A stretch of 64,000 bases of DNA from Polycladomyces abyssicola. Its GTDB lineage: Bacteria; Bacillota; Bacilli; Thermoactinomycetales; JIR-001. The stretch lies in assembly GCF_018326425.1 (NCBI RefSeq), contig NZ_AP024601.1, positions 1,042,001-1,106,000 of the forward strand, written 5' to 3'. Shown in pieces: positions 55,240 to 63,878 of this stretch; within the stretch, counting starts at the first letter, position 1; every line of letters starts with the position of its first letter. The notes under the pieces are model-generated. The model did not search any database. It was given only the letters and a program-made list of their open reading frames with translations, and was not told the DNA's origin. A program made the translations under genes and the position numbers.

Positions 55240-56556
55240 ATGTTTGAAAATACCGAACTCATGAGGTATTTCGTCATCGCGCTCATCGGCGCGATCTCAG
55301 CTGTTCTGGTAAACCGGAACGTTGCCGTATTTAACGACGGACTCCGGCCGATCATGCCGGAATTTATCGAAGGTCGCATGGATCGTAAAGCTCTTGCAGC
55401 CACAAGCTTTGCGCTTAGCTTCGGACTTGTCGTCGGTTTTGGGATTCCCTTTTCGATCGGTACGAATATTCTTTTGATCCATAGCGTCCTTCTTGGTACG
55501 GACATCATCGGTACCTGGTTCCCATCAAGCAAAAAAGGTTTTGTGCTTTCCGGCGTTGTCGGAGCGCTTTACGGAATGGGGCTCGTTTATGGACTGGAGC
55601 TGATTGTTGATACCTTTAAGAAATTGCCTGTCAACTTCATCCCGGCCATGGACGCTGTTGGTGCGCCTGTTATTACGGCTTTTGCCGCATTCCCCGCACT
55701 TGTTGTTGCCATGCAATACGGGTTTAAGAGAGGAATTCTGACTTTTATTCTTACGTTTTTAACACGTCAATTCTTCGCCTATTACGGAAACATAAAGATG
55801 GGAGCAACGGCCGTTACATTAAATGCTGACGGGATGGCATTGCTGGTTGGCATGTCGATGATGATCTTTTTTGCCATTCGCCAAAAAGCGGATCCGAATG
55901 AATCGGGAGCAAATGCTGCATTGTTAAGCTTGTTTGCCGACCGGGTGGCTCAAATTAAAAAGAACATCTGGTTTCTCGCGGTCAGCGGGGGGTTGATTGC
56001 CGCTGCGGCCAGTATGCTGATGATGGCTGGTGACCCCATTTCGTTAAACCTGGTAAAACAAGGGAACCTCTCGGCGGCCAGCATGACTTCATTGGCCCGG
56101 GCGATCAGCTTTGTCCCGCTGGTGGCGACGACAGCCATCGTCACAGGCGTATACAGTCCGGCGGGAACTAAATTCGTTTTTGTAGTGGGCTTCCTGTTCC
56201 CGCACAATCCTCTCCTCGCTTTCATTGCGGGTGCGCTTACTGTGATGTTCGAAGTTTACACCCTTGATTTGATTGCAAAAGCGCTTGATAAATACCCGGG
56301 CATGAAAGCAGCCGGTGAGCATATTCGCGTCGCCATGAACAAGGTGTTGGAAATTTCATTGCTTGTCGGCGGTATGATGGCTGCTGACAAAATTGCACCG
56401 GGATTAGGTTTTCTATTCGTGGCAGGGATTTTCACCTTGAACAAATATATGAAAAAGCCTGTTGATGACATGGCTGTGGGCCCGGTTGCCGCCATATTGC
56501 TGGGTATTATCGTCAATATTCTGTATGTTGTCGGTCTGTACGTCCCGGGTAAATGA
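55240..56556 (+). CDS. yhfT: YhfT-like polytopic membrane protein
   Basis: 438 residues with about 11-12 hydrophobic segments (YFVIALIGAISAVLVNRNVA, AATSFALSFGLVVGFGIPF, SFVPLVATTAIVTGVYSPAG, LLVGGMMAADKIAPGLGFLF). Start ATG behind CGGAGGG. Looks like a permease; Asn/Asp/Gly motifs in the membrane (NVAVFNDGLRPIMPEFIEGR, IPAMDAVGAPVITAF) recall PTS-EIIC-like or other sugar permeases, but no family signature is firm. Probably brings the unknown substrate into the cell. Confidence 0.83.
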   Translation: MFENTELMRYFVIALIGAISAVLVNRNVAVFNDGLRPIMPEFIEGRMDRKALAATSFALSFGLVVGFGIPFSIGTNILLIHSVLLGTDIIGTWFPSSKKGFVLSGVVGALYGMGLVYGLELIVDTFKKLPVNFIPAMDAVGAPVITAFAAFPALVVAMQYGFKRGILTFILTFLTRQFFAYYGNIKMGATAVTLNADGMALLVGMSMMIFFAIRQKADPNESGANAALLSLFADRVAQIKKNIWFLAVSGGLIAAAASMLMMAGDPISLNLVKQGNLSAASMTSLARAISFVPLVATTAIVTGVYSPAGTKFVFVVGFLFPHNPLLAFIAGALTVMFEVYTLDLIAKALDKYPGMKAAGEHIRVAMNKVLEISLLVGGMMAADKIAPGLGFLFVAGIFTLNKYMKKPVDDMAVGPVAAILLGIIVNILYVVGLYVPGK

Positions 56557-56574
56557 TTCATCTGCATATGATTC

Positions 56575-56625
56575 CAGCGAAGGGAGAGAGATTCAACCTC
56601 TCTCTTTCCTCTTTACTTGAGCAAA
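56575..56625 (+). terminator. Hairpin between yhfT and php (attenuator-like)
   Basis: GGGAGAGAG ATTCAAC CTCTCTCTTT stem followed by a CT/T-rich tail inside the operon; may lower expression of the downstream enzyme genes relative to the transporter. Confidence 0.5.
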
Positions 56626-56644
56626 TGATCATTTGGTGATAGAG

Positions 56645-57538
56645 ATGGAGTACATCGATGGATATACCTTTATGCATGAACATATTTTTGTCGACCTGTC
56701 CGGAGTCAAAGAAAACCTTGACTGTCGGTTGGATTGCTTTGCCGATACAGTGGAGGAATTGAAGCGCCTTGCCCGGCAAGGGGTTCGCAATATTGTTGAG
56801 GTTACCAACATCGGCATGGGGCGCAATGTGGAATATATGGAGCGGGTTGCCAGGGAATCGGGAATGAATCTCATATATTCAACCGGGTTTTACAAAGAGC
56901 CTTTTTATCCGGAATACGTAAAAGAAAAAACAGCGGATGAGCTCGCTGCCATCATGATTGGAGATATCGTAAACGGCATGGATGGGACAGGTATCAAGGC
57001 AAGCGTCATCGGTGAGATCGGTTCTTCCAAAAATGTGATCAAGCCGACCGAGGAAAAAGTGTTTCGTGCTGCAGCCAAGGCCCATCTGGAGACGGGAAAA
57101 GTGATTACCACTCACACGACTTTTGGAACCATGGGGTTGGAGCAGATCCGATTATTGAAAGAGATGGGTGTAGACGTGAATCGGGTCATTATCGGTCATG
57201 TCGATTTAAGCGGTGATTTGGAGTATATCCTGCGTCTCATCGACAGCGGCGCTTACGTACAATTCGATACCATCGGTAAAAACAATTATTTGCCGGATGA
57301 AACCCGTGCCGATATCCTGGCTGAAATTGCGGGGCGCGGGCTGGATGAACGCGTGATGCTGTCTTTGGACATTACGCGTAAATCCCACTTATTCAATCAC
57401 GGGGGAATCGGATATACCTATCTGATCGACCATTTCCTTCCCATGCTGAAGGAACGGGGAGTCAGGGATCAAGCGATTGAAAACATGCTTAGATGGAATC
57501 CGCAAAGAATTTTGAAAGGAGGAATCATTGCAGCATGA
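56645..57538 (+). CDS. php: Phosphotriesterase-family hydrolase (Php/YhfV)
   Basis: 297 residues from ATG 56645 (TTG 56633 possible). TIM-barrel amidohydrolase with two metals: HEH in YTFMHEHIFVDLSG, a Glu (SVIGEIGSSKN) at the bridging position where phosphotriesterases have carboxylated Lys, His in ITTHTTFGTMG, His in IIGHVDLSGDLEY, Asp in MLSLDITRKSH. Related enzymes hydrolyse lactones or phosphate esters; substrate here unknown. Stop overlaps yhfS (ATGA). Confidence 0.9.
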   Translation: MEYIDGYTFMHEHIFVDLSGVKENLDCRLDCFADTVEELKRLARQGVRNIVEVTNIGMGRNVEYMERVARESGMNLIYSTGFYKEPFYPEYVKEKTADELAAIMIGDIVNGMDGTGIKASVIGEIGSSKNVIKPTEEKVFRAAAKAHLETGKVITTHTTFGTMGLEQIRLLKEMGVDVNRVIIGHVDLSGDLEYILRLIDSGAYVQFDTIGKNNYLPDETRADILAEIAGRGLDERVMLSLDITRKSHLFNHGGIGYTYLIDHFLPMLKERGVRDQAIENMLRWNPQRILKGGIIAA

Positions 57539-58641
57539 AGACCTTTCCGTTGCCCGGCTTGACTTTACAAGAAGCAAAAGAATTGCAATTTCGCCTCGTA
57601 GATGAAATCACCCGCGAGTTTCGCGGCAGTGAAATTTTGACGCGCGGTGATCTTGGCGTCGTCAAAGGATTAAATAAACCCAGAATCACTGAAAAAGTGG
57701 AGAAAGTATTGGCACGGTTTTTCCGCACCGATAGTTGCATGCTGGTGCGTGGTGCAGGAACCAATGCGATCCGGATGGCGCTGTTTTCTTGCGTGAATCC
57801 CGGTGACCACATCCTGGTTCATGACGCTCCGATTTACCCTACCACCCAAACGACGATCGATCTGTTGAATTTACAGGTCGTACGCGCCGATTTCAACCGG
57901 ACGGAATCCATTGTAGAAACCCTGGAATCGAATCCAAATGTGAAAGCGGCTCTTATTCAATATACCAGGCAGAAAATGGATGACCGTTATGATATGAAAG
58001 CGGTGATTGAAACGATTAAATCCAACAGACCGAATCTGCCCGTCGTAACGGACGACAATTATGCCGCCCTGAAGGTGAAAAGAATCGGTGCAGAGCTGGG
58101 GGCGGATCTCTCTTGTTTTTCTTTGTTTAAATTGCTGGGTCCGGAAGGGATCGGTTGCATCGTCGGAAAAGCGGAGTATATCCGCAAACTGGTTCGACAG
58201 AATTATTCCGGGGGCTTACAAGTTCAGGGATATGAAGCATTGGAAGCGTTGCAAGGTTTGATCTATGCACCCGTTATGCTTGCGATTCAAGCGGAAGTCA
58301 ATGAGCGTCTGGTTACACGTCTGAATAACAAGGAGATTGCCGGTGTGAAAAGAGCTTTTCTGGCCAATGCTCAGTCCAAAGTATTGCTGGTTGAATTTGA
58401 ACAGGAAATTGCGGAAAAAGTGCTGGAGGAAGCTGAAAAACTGGGTGCGGCTCCGTATCCTGTTGGAGCTGAATCGCGGTATGAATTTGTGCCTATGTTT
58501 TATCGCGTTTCCGGAACGTTTTTGGCCGCAGTCCCCGCGTTGGAGAAGCGGATGATTCGCATTAATCCGATGCGCAGCGGTGAGGAGACGGTCTTGCGGA
58601 TCCTGAAGTCTGCTATCGAAAAAGCCGTAGAGAGTATGTAG
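57535..58641 (+). CDS. yhfS: YhfS-like fold-type I PLP enzyme
   Basis: 368 residues from ATG 57535 (AAAGGAGG upstream), translationally coupled to php. Aminotransferase/beta-eliminating-lyase fold: MLVRGAGTNAIRMALFSC near residue 70, PVVTDDNYAALKVKRIGAEL with the PLP Asp, and the Schiff-base lysine in SCFSLFKLLGPEGIGCIVG. Homologous in kind to E. coli YhfS, whose reaction is not established. Transaminase or lyase on an amino compound is likely. Confidence 0.86.
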   Translation: MKTFPLPGLTLQEAKELQFRLVDEITREFRGSEILTRGDLGVVKGLNKPRITEKVEKVLARFFRTDSCMLVRGAGTNAIRMALFSCVNPGDHILVHDAPIYPTTQTTIDLLNLQVVRADFNRTESIVETLESNPNVKAALIQYTRQKMDDRYDMKAVIETIKSNRPNLPVVTDDNYAALKVKRIGAELGADLSCFSLFKLLGPEGIGCIVGKAEYIRKLVRQNYSGGLQVQGYEALEALQGLIYAPVMLAIQAEVNERLVTRLNNKEIAGVKRAFLANAQSKVLLVEFEQEIAEKVLEEAEKLGAAPYPVGAESRYEFVPMFYRVSGTFLAAVPALEKRMIRINPMRSGEETVLRILKSAIEKAVESM

Positions 58642-58649
58642 GTGATGAT

Positions 58650-59813
58650 ATGTTTCTGGATGTAACCTTGCGACGCAACAGAGCGCTTGTAGACTACGCA
58701 TTCGAATTGCACCAATCCGGGGCCATTTTCCCCGATACGTACGTGATTGATCTAGATGCCGTCGTTGAAAACGGAAGCCAGATGATCCGGGAAGCACAAA
58801 AACATCAGGTCATGTTATTCGTCATGACCAAACAGCATGGCCGCAACCCGATTGTGACACAGGAACTGATGAAATTGGGATTTCACGGTGCTGTTGTTGT
58901 CGATTACAAAGAAGCGAGGGTTCTTCATCAACATCAAATTCCGATCGGGCACATCGGCCATCTTGTGCAAATTCCTTCCGGATATATGGATGAAGTGATC
59001 GGGATGAATCCGGGTTTCATCACCGTGTACAGCGTTGAAAAAGCGAGAGAAGTCGATGAGGCATGCCGGAAAAGGGGAAGAAAACAAAATGTTTTCCTTC
59101 GCATCATCGATGATGAAGATGTGTTGTATCCGGGCCAATACGGCGGTTTTTACCTGAATGAACTAAATGAAGTGATTCCCCAAATCCGGCAGTTATCTCA
59201 CATTCAGATTGCCGGCCTGACCTCTTTTCCTTGCTTTCTCTACAGTGACACGGAGAAAGATATCATCCCGACCAAGAACGTTGCCACATTGAAAAAAGCA
59301 AAAAAGTGCCTGGAAGAACGATTGGGTATGGAAATTCCGCATCTGAACCTTCCATCTGCCACTTGCACAAGTACGATCGCCAAAATCCGCGCCAATGGCG
59401 GAACGCAAGGGGAACCGGGCCACGGACTTCTAGGATCGACCCCTATGCATGCGAAATATGAGCTGATTGAGCGGCCGGCCATGGTGTATGTCAGTGAAGT
59501 GTCTCATAACCTGGGTAAGAAAAGCTACTGTTATGGTGGTGGTCACTACCGCCGATCTCATCTGGAAAATGCCCTGGTCGGAAAGAGCTTGCAATCAGCG
59601 GTTCGGGTTAAAGCAGAGATGTCGGACCCGCACAGCATTGACTACCATATTGGCTTAAATCAACCTCTAACCATCGGCGATACAGTGATCATGGCTTTTC
59701 GTTCGCAAGTGTTTGTCACTCGCAGCGATGTGGCCGTGGTGAAGGGCTTATCCAGCGGAAAACCGGAACTTGTCGGAATTTTTGACAGCTTAGGTAAAGA
59801 GATTGGCAGGTGA
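58650..59813 (+). CDS. yhfX: YhfX-like PLP enzyme (alanine-racemase fold)
   Basis: 387 residues, ATG 58650 eight bases after yhfS. Fold-type III barrel: FPDTYVIDLDAVVENGSQMI then the PLP lysine in MLFVMTKQHGRNPIVTQEL, a His-rich IPIGHIGHLVQIPSGYMDEV, and a C-terminal beta domain. Members of this group racemise or decarboxylate amino acids; no activity is established for YhfX. Overlaps the open frame of yhfW. Confidence 0.87.
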   Translation: MFLDVTLRRNRALVDYAFELHQSGAIFPDTYVIDLDAVVENGSQMIREAQKHQVMLFVMTKQHGRNPIVTQELMKLGFHGAVVVDYKEARVLHQHQIPIGHIGHLVQIPSGYMDEVIGMNPGFITVYSVEKAREVDEACRKRGRKQNVFLRIIDDEDVLYPGQYGGFYLNELNEVIPQIRQLSHIQIAGLTSFPCFLYSDTEKDIIPTKNVATLKKAKKCLEERLGMEIPHLNLPSATCTSTIAKIRANGGTQGEPGHGLLGSTPMHAKYELIERPAMVYVSEVSHNLGKKSYCYGGGHYRRSHLENALVGKSLQSAVRVKAEMSDPHSIDYHIGLNQPLTIGDTVIMAFRSQVFVTRSDVAVVKGLSSGKPELVGIFDSLGKEIGR

Positions 59814-59817
59814 GAAC

Positions 59818-61026
59818 ATGGGAAGGTTTATCATCGTAGTATTGGATAGTTTTGGAATCGGATATATGGATGACGTTCCCAAAGTCCGTCCGCAAGATGT
59901 GGATGCCAACACATGTAAGCATATTCTCGAAGCCAGGACTGATTTATACTTGCCGAATTTAGAGAAATTGGGAATCATGAACGCGCTCGGGGAAGAAGTG
60001 GGCAAAATGCGCTTTTCTGAGAGAGCTGTTTACGGCAGTTCCGATTTGATGCATTTTGGAGGCGATACCTTTTACGGCCATCAGGAAATGATGGGCACAC
60101 TCCCCAAAAAACCGCTGATTCAGCCTTTTAACGAAGTGATTGATGAAGTGTACGCTGCCCTGAAAAAACAGGGATATGAAGTTGAGTATGTCGGAGATGA
60201 TCTTAAAATCCTGATGATCAACAACTGCGTGACCGTTGGCGACAACCTGGAGACGGATCCCGGGCAGGTATATAATATCACGGGATGTTTGGATGTGATT
60301 GATTTTGAAGGCATCGCAACGATTGGTAAAGTGGTCCGAAGTGCGGTGAGTGTCTCCCGTGTCATTGCCTTCGGCGGCAAAGATGTCACGATCGGGGACG
60401 TGCTGGCAGCCCGGAAAGAAAAAGCGGGAAAATATGCAGGGATTGACACACCTCAATCAGGGGTATACAACAGGGGTTATCAGGTTATTCACTTGGGATA
60501 TGGAGTTGATCCCGAGGTACAGGTACCCACCATCCTCGGCAAACAAGGCATCCCGGTAGTTCTGCTGGGCAAAGTGGCGGATATCGTAGAAAATCCTTAT
60601 GGCACAAGCATTCCCGGTGTGGATTCGGCCTGGTTGTTTGAACAGACCATCGAACAAGTGCGCAACATGCGCCACGGTTTTGTTTGCTTAAATATCCAGG
60701 AAACGGATCTTGCCGGTCATGCCGAAGATGTGGATCAATATGCCGACCGCCTGCAAATATCTGATCGTTATCTTGGAAAGCTAATGGAAGAATTGACCGA
60801 AGATGATGTTCTGATCGTGATGGCTGACCACGGAAATGATCCGACCATCGGCCACAGCAATCATACACGGGAAAAAGTACCCATTTTGGTCTACAAAAGA
60901 GGCCTGACTTCACGTACCATCGGCCATCGTAAAACCATGTCCGATGTGGGAGCTACAGCTGTTCAATATTTCGGTGCAGGAAAAACACAGAACGGTGAAT
61001 CGTTCTTATTCTTGTTACGAAGTTAA
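59818..61026 (+). CDS. yhfW: YhfW-like phosphopentomutase-superfamily protein
   Basis: 402 residues, ATG 59818 behind GGTGAG. Alkaline-phosphatase superfamily, DeoB-like: metal Asp in FIIVVLDSFGIGYMDDVPK, the cap domain, and metal ligands in VLIVMADHGNDPTIGHSNHT. DeoB has Thr-Gly-His-Trp-Glu at the phosphorylated Thr; here the equivalent reads GDTFYGHQEMMGTLP, so Tyr stands where the Thr nucleophile would be. Either another residue is used or the reaction differs. Ends the operon; GGGAG/CTCCC stem with six T follows at about 61033-61066. Confidence 0.86.
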   Translation: MGRFIIVVLDSFGIGYMDDVPKVRPQDVDANTCKHILEARTDLYLPNLEKLGIMNALGEEVGKMRFSERAVYGSSDLMHFGGDTFYGHQEMMGTLPKKPLIQPFNEVIDEVYAALKKQGYEVEYVGDDLKILMINNCVTVGDNLETDPGQVYNITGCLDVIDFEGIATIGKVVRSAVSVSRVIAFGGKDVTIGDVLAARKEKAGKYAGIDTPQSGVYNRGYQVIHLGYGVDPEVQVPTILGKQGIPVVLLGKVADIVENPYGTSIPGVDSAWLFEQTIEQVRNMRHGFVCLNIQETDLAGHAEDVDQYADRLQISDRYLGKLMEELTEDDVLIVMADHGNDPTIGHSNHTREKVPILVYKRGLTSRTIGHRKTMSDVGATAVQYFGAGKTQNGESFLFLLRS

Positions 61027-61113
61027 TAGGCTGGGAGTGCTGTTATAAACGTCCCTCCCTTTTTTCTAACAAAAGTATCGATACCTAGAGCGCGCCGATC
61101 ACATAAAAATAAC

Positions 61114-61142
61114 TTGACAAAATAATATAAATATGTTAAAAT
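61114..61142 (+). promoter_or_regulatory. Promoter with overlapping palindrome before the MBL gene
   Basis: TTGACA (61114-61119), 17-base spacer, TAAAAT (61137-61142). The -10 begins a perfect palindrome AAAATAAAATTTTATTTT (about 61138-61155), and TGTAGCTACA lies near 61189. Likely operator sites for an unknown repressor. Confidence 0.7.
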
Positions 61143-61225
61143 AAAATTTTATTTTGAAATTAATTATGCAGTTTGGTATCATAGTAGTGTAGCTACACAA
61201 AACCAAACATGAGGATGGAGGAACC

Positions 61226-61963
61226 CTGAAGCAAATAGCCGAAGGATTGGAAATGTTGGGAATTACGGCGAATCTGATGAGAGAGCAGATGACGATTCAT
61301 CCGGCCCTGATCTGGGAAGAGGATACTGTTATCTTGGTGGATGCAGGGTATCCCGGTCAACTCCCCCTGTTTCGTGAGGCGATGGAGGCGGCCGGTGTCC
61401 CTTTTGAGAAGCTCCATAAAGTGATTCTCACGCATCAGGATATTGATCATATTGGATGTTTGCCCGATCTGCTCAATGCGTCTCCTCAAAAGGTCGATGT
61501 ACTGGCGAGTGAACTGGAAAAGCCGTATATTCAGGGTGAGAAGCCTTTGATCAAACTCGAGAAGGTCATGGCCCGACTGAATGATTTCCCACAGGAACAT
61601 CGTGAAGGATTAAAACGGGTGTTTGAAAATCCGCCCAAAGCTTTGGTGGACAAAACGGTGGCAGATGGAGAGGAGTTGCCGTTTTGCGGTGGAATCACCG
61701 TTATTCACACGCCGGGTCATACCCCTGGACATATCAGTCTGTATCATCAACCAAGCAAGACCCTGATCGCCGGAGATGCTCTGGCCGTCGTGGATGGTCA
61801 GTTGGTTGGACCGGTACCGCAATATACGCTGGATATGGATGTCGCCATTCAGTCGTTAAAAAAACTGGCGCAATATGATATTGAAGCGGTCATCTGCTAT
61901 CACGGCGGCCTGTATCGGGAGAATGTCAATCGCCGTATTGCAGAATTGGCCGACGGTCGTTAA
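61226..61963 (+). CDS. MBL-fold metallo-hydrolase
   Basis: 245 residues if started at CTG 61226, which has GGAGG four bases upstream and gives an N-terminus MKQIAEGLEMLGITANLMRE typical of the family; the first conventional start in frame is TTG 61247. Metal motif VILTHQDIDHIGCLPDLLN, His in HTPGHTPGHISLYH, Asp in IAGDALAVVDG and final His in VICYHGGLYREN. Glyoxalase II/lactonase-like superfamily member; substrate unknown. Confidence 0.88.
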   Translation: MKQIAEGLEMLGITANLMREQMTIHPALIWEEDTVILVDAGYPGQLPLFREAMEAAGVPFEKLHKVILTHQDIDHIGCLPDLLNASPQKVDVLASELEKPYIQGEKPLIKLEKVMARLNDFPQEHREGLKRVFENPPKALVDKTVADGEELPFCGGITVIHTPGHTPGHISLYHQPSKTLIAGDALAVVDGQLVGPVPQYTLDMDVAIQSLKKLAQYDIEAVICYHGGLYRENVNRRIAELADGR

Positions 61964-61984
61964 GAAGTCGATGAGAAATGGACC

Positions 61985-62030
61985 GGCGCTGATCTTCCGC
62001 CATGATAAATGGAAGATCAGCGCTGTTTAT
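61985..62030. terminator. Inverted repeat between MBL gene and MATE gene
   Basis: GGCGCTGATCTTCC paired with GGAAGATCAGCGCT across a 12-base loop, followed by GTTTATT; sits between convergent genes. Confidence 0.75.
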
Positions 62031-62085
62031 TGAAGTGTGTGATCGACCGGTTCATCCTTCACTTACGTATGGGTTTGGATCACTG

Positions 62086-63711
62086 TCACGTTCCCCCCGC
62101 CGGTTCCGGCCCGTCAAAAAAGCGCTGATGTTGGCGGTTGATCCAGAACAGGCGGTAGTAGGTATATTGGGCTGCCAATCCAAACGCGAACGCAATGGGG
62201 TACGCCATCCAGATCCCACGCAGACCGATAGTGTGAGACAACAGAAAAGCAACCGGCACCTCGACTCCCCAGATGGTGATAATGCCGATCAGTGTCGGCC
62301 AGAAAACGGTGCCGCTCGAGCGCATCACACCCGAGAGGATCATCATGTTGCCGAAGATCATGAACGACCACAGTGTGATATACAGCAGTTCTTCCGCGAC
62401 CGACAGCGTTGCGGGATCGGTCAAAAACCAGGACAAAATGCTGCGGCTGAACATATAGACGATCCCGGTCAGCAGAATGCCAATCACGTAATTCAACATG
62501 ACGGCGCTTTTCACCAGGAGCCGCAGTCGGGCCTGTTTTCCAGCACCGATCAGTTGTGCGCCGAAGATCCCGGAGGCGATCCCCAAGCTCAGCGCGGGCA
62601 TTTGCACGTAATTGATCACTTGGATGACTGCGCCATAAGCGGCGGTGGCATGGGCGCCGAACCGGTTGACAAATGTAACGACGGCCACTTCGGACAACGA
62701 GACGAAAATCATCTGGATTCCGGTTGGCAAGCCGATTTTGATCAGCAGTTTGACGATTTGCGGATCCAGTCGCAGTTTTTTAATCGTCTCCCGATCCAGC
62801 GCCAGCGGGTGACGTTTCCATCCCAGATAGGCGATGGTGACGATCAGTGTAATAATGGATGATACCACCATGGCCAGTGCGGGACCTTTCACACCCAACC
62901 GGGGCAGGCCACCCCATCCGAAAAGGAAAACGGGGGTTAAACCGACGGTCAGTATGGTGCTGAAAAGCAGTAAATAAAACGGGGTTTTGGCGTCTCCTGT
63001 CCCGCGCAAAAAAGTGGTGTAGTTGATATACAGGAAGAAAAACGGGAGTCCCGTAAACAACACATGGGCGTAGCCGATCGAATACGGGATGATGGATGCC
63101 GGTGTTCCGATCAGCTCCAGCAATTCGCGGGCGAACAGGTTGCCGACTACGGCCGTGAACAGTCCCAGGATAAAGGCAAAGGTCAAGGAGGTCCCGACTG
63201 TCGCTTTCATCCGCTCCGTATTGCCGCTCCCGTAGGCTTGACCGATCAAAACAGAACTGGCGCTTCCCAGTCCGATGATAAACGAGATCAGGAAAAACGT
63301 CACCGGAAAGACGGCACTGGCTGCTGCAAGTGCATATTCTCCGAGACCTCGTCCCAACAGGATGGAGCTGACCGTTCCGCCGATGGATTGCAGGATGTTG
63401 CTCAACATGAGCGGGATGAGGAAGAACAGCAGGGACAGCCACATCGGGCCTGAGTCCATCGCCCCCCGACCCCACCCGCGGTTGCCTGATGGCACGCCCT
63501 GAGCAGGTCCGGTTGGTTGACCGGTCGCCTCATCAGTTGGGGACGGGTGGAGTTTGTTGGGAGCGTAGACCGCGGTTTCACCGGAAGTACGGAGATCGGA
63601 GGTTGAATCGGTTGCGGAAGATGCCGGATCACGTGCCGTTGTGGAGTCAGCTTTGTCGGATTCTTTTTGATCCCCTGTGTTGGTGTGGTTCTGATCGTCG
63701 ATCGGTTTCAA
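62086..63711 (-). CDS. MATE-family efflux transporter with long N-terminal extension
   Basis: 541 residues, TTG start at 63711 behind AAAGAGGTG. Twelve membrane helices in two MATE repeats (LLFFLIPLMLSNILQSIGG, VLIGQAYGSGN ... ALSLGIASGIFGAQLIGAGK). Ion-coupled multidrug exporter. The first about 85 residues are hydrophilic and Ser/Thr/Asp/Pro-rich (SDKADSTTARDPASSATDST), which most MATE proteins lack. An internal start at the Met of RGWGRGAMDSGPMW would give a normal 455-residue protein. Confidence 0.9.
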   Translation of the reverse strand: MKPIDDQNHTNTGDQKESDKADSTTARDPASSATDSTSDLRTSGETAVYAPNKLHPSPTDEATGQPTGPAQGVPSGNRGWGRGAMDSGPMWLSLLFFLIPLMLSNILQSIGGTVSSILLGRGLGEYALAAASAVFPVTFFLISFIIGLGSASSVLIGQAYGSGNTERMKATVGTSLTFAFILGLFTAVVGNLFARELLELIGTPASIIPYSIGYAHVLFTGLPFFFLYINYTTFLRGTGDAKTPFYLLLFSTILTVGLTPVFLFGWGGLPRLGVKGPALAMVVSSIITLIVTIAYLGWKRHPLALDRETIKKLRLDPQIVKLLIKIGLPTGIQMIFVSLSEVAVVTFVNRFGAHATAAYGAVIQVINYVQMPALSLGIASGIFGAQLIGAGKQARLRLLVKSAVMLNYVIGILLTGIVYMFSRSILSWFLTDPATLSVAEELLYITLWSFMIFGNMMILSGVMRSSGTVFWPTLIGIITIWGVEVPVAFLLSHTIGLRGIWMAYPIAFAFGLAAQYTYYRLFWINRQHQRFFDGPEPAGGT

Positions 63712-63878
63712 ACGGATACACCTCTTTTATTAATGGACTGAAATTCCTCGTCTTTGTCAGGATATGACAAATCAATATCTCCATTATAAACTTTGTTGGG
63801 GGGAAATAGGGAGGGGGATGTTGTGATATAATCGACACACGGCAAACGAAAACATGTTCGCAACAGAGGGGGAACGTT

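Noticed and set aside
62002-62862. 286-codon plus-strand frame in the MATE gene
   Set aside because: Antisense to the MATE repeats and rich in Gln/Asp/His, typical for mirror frames of membrane proteins.
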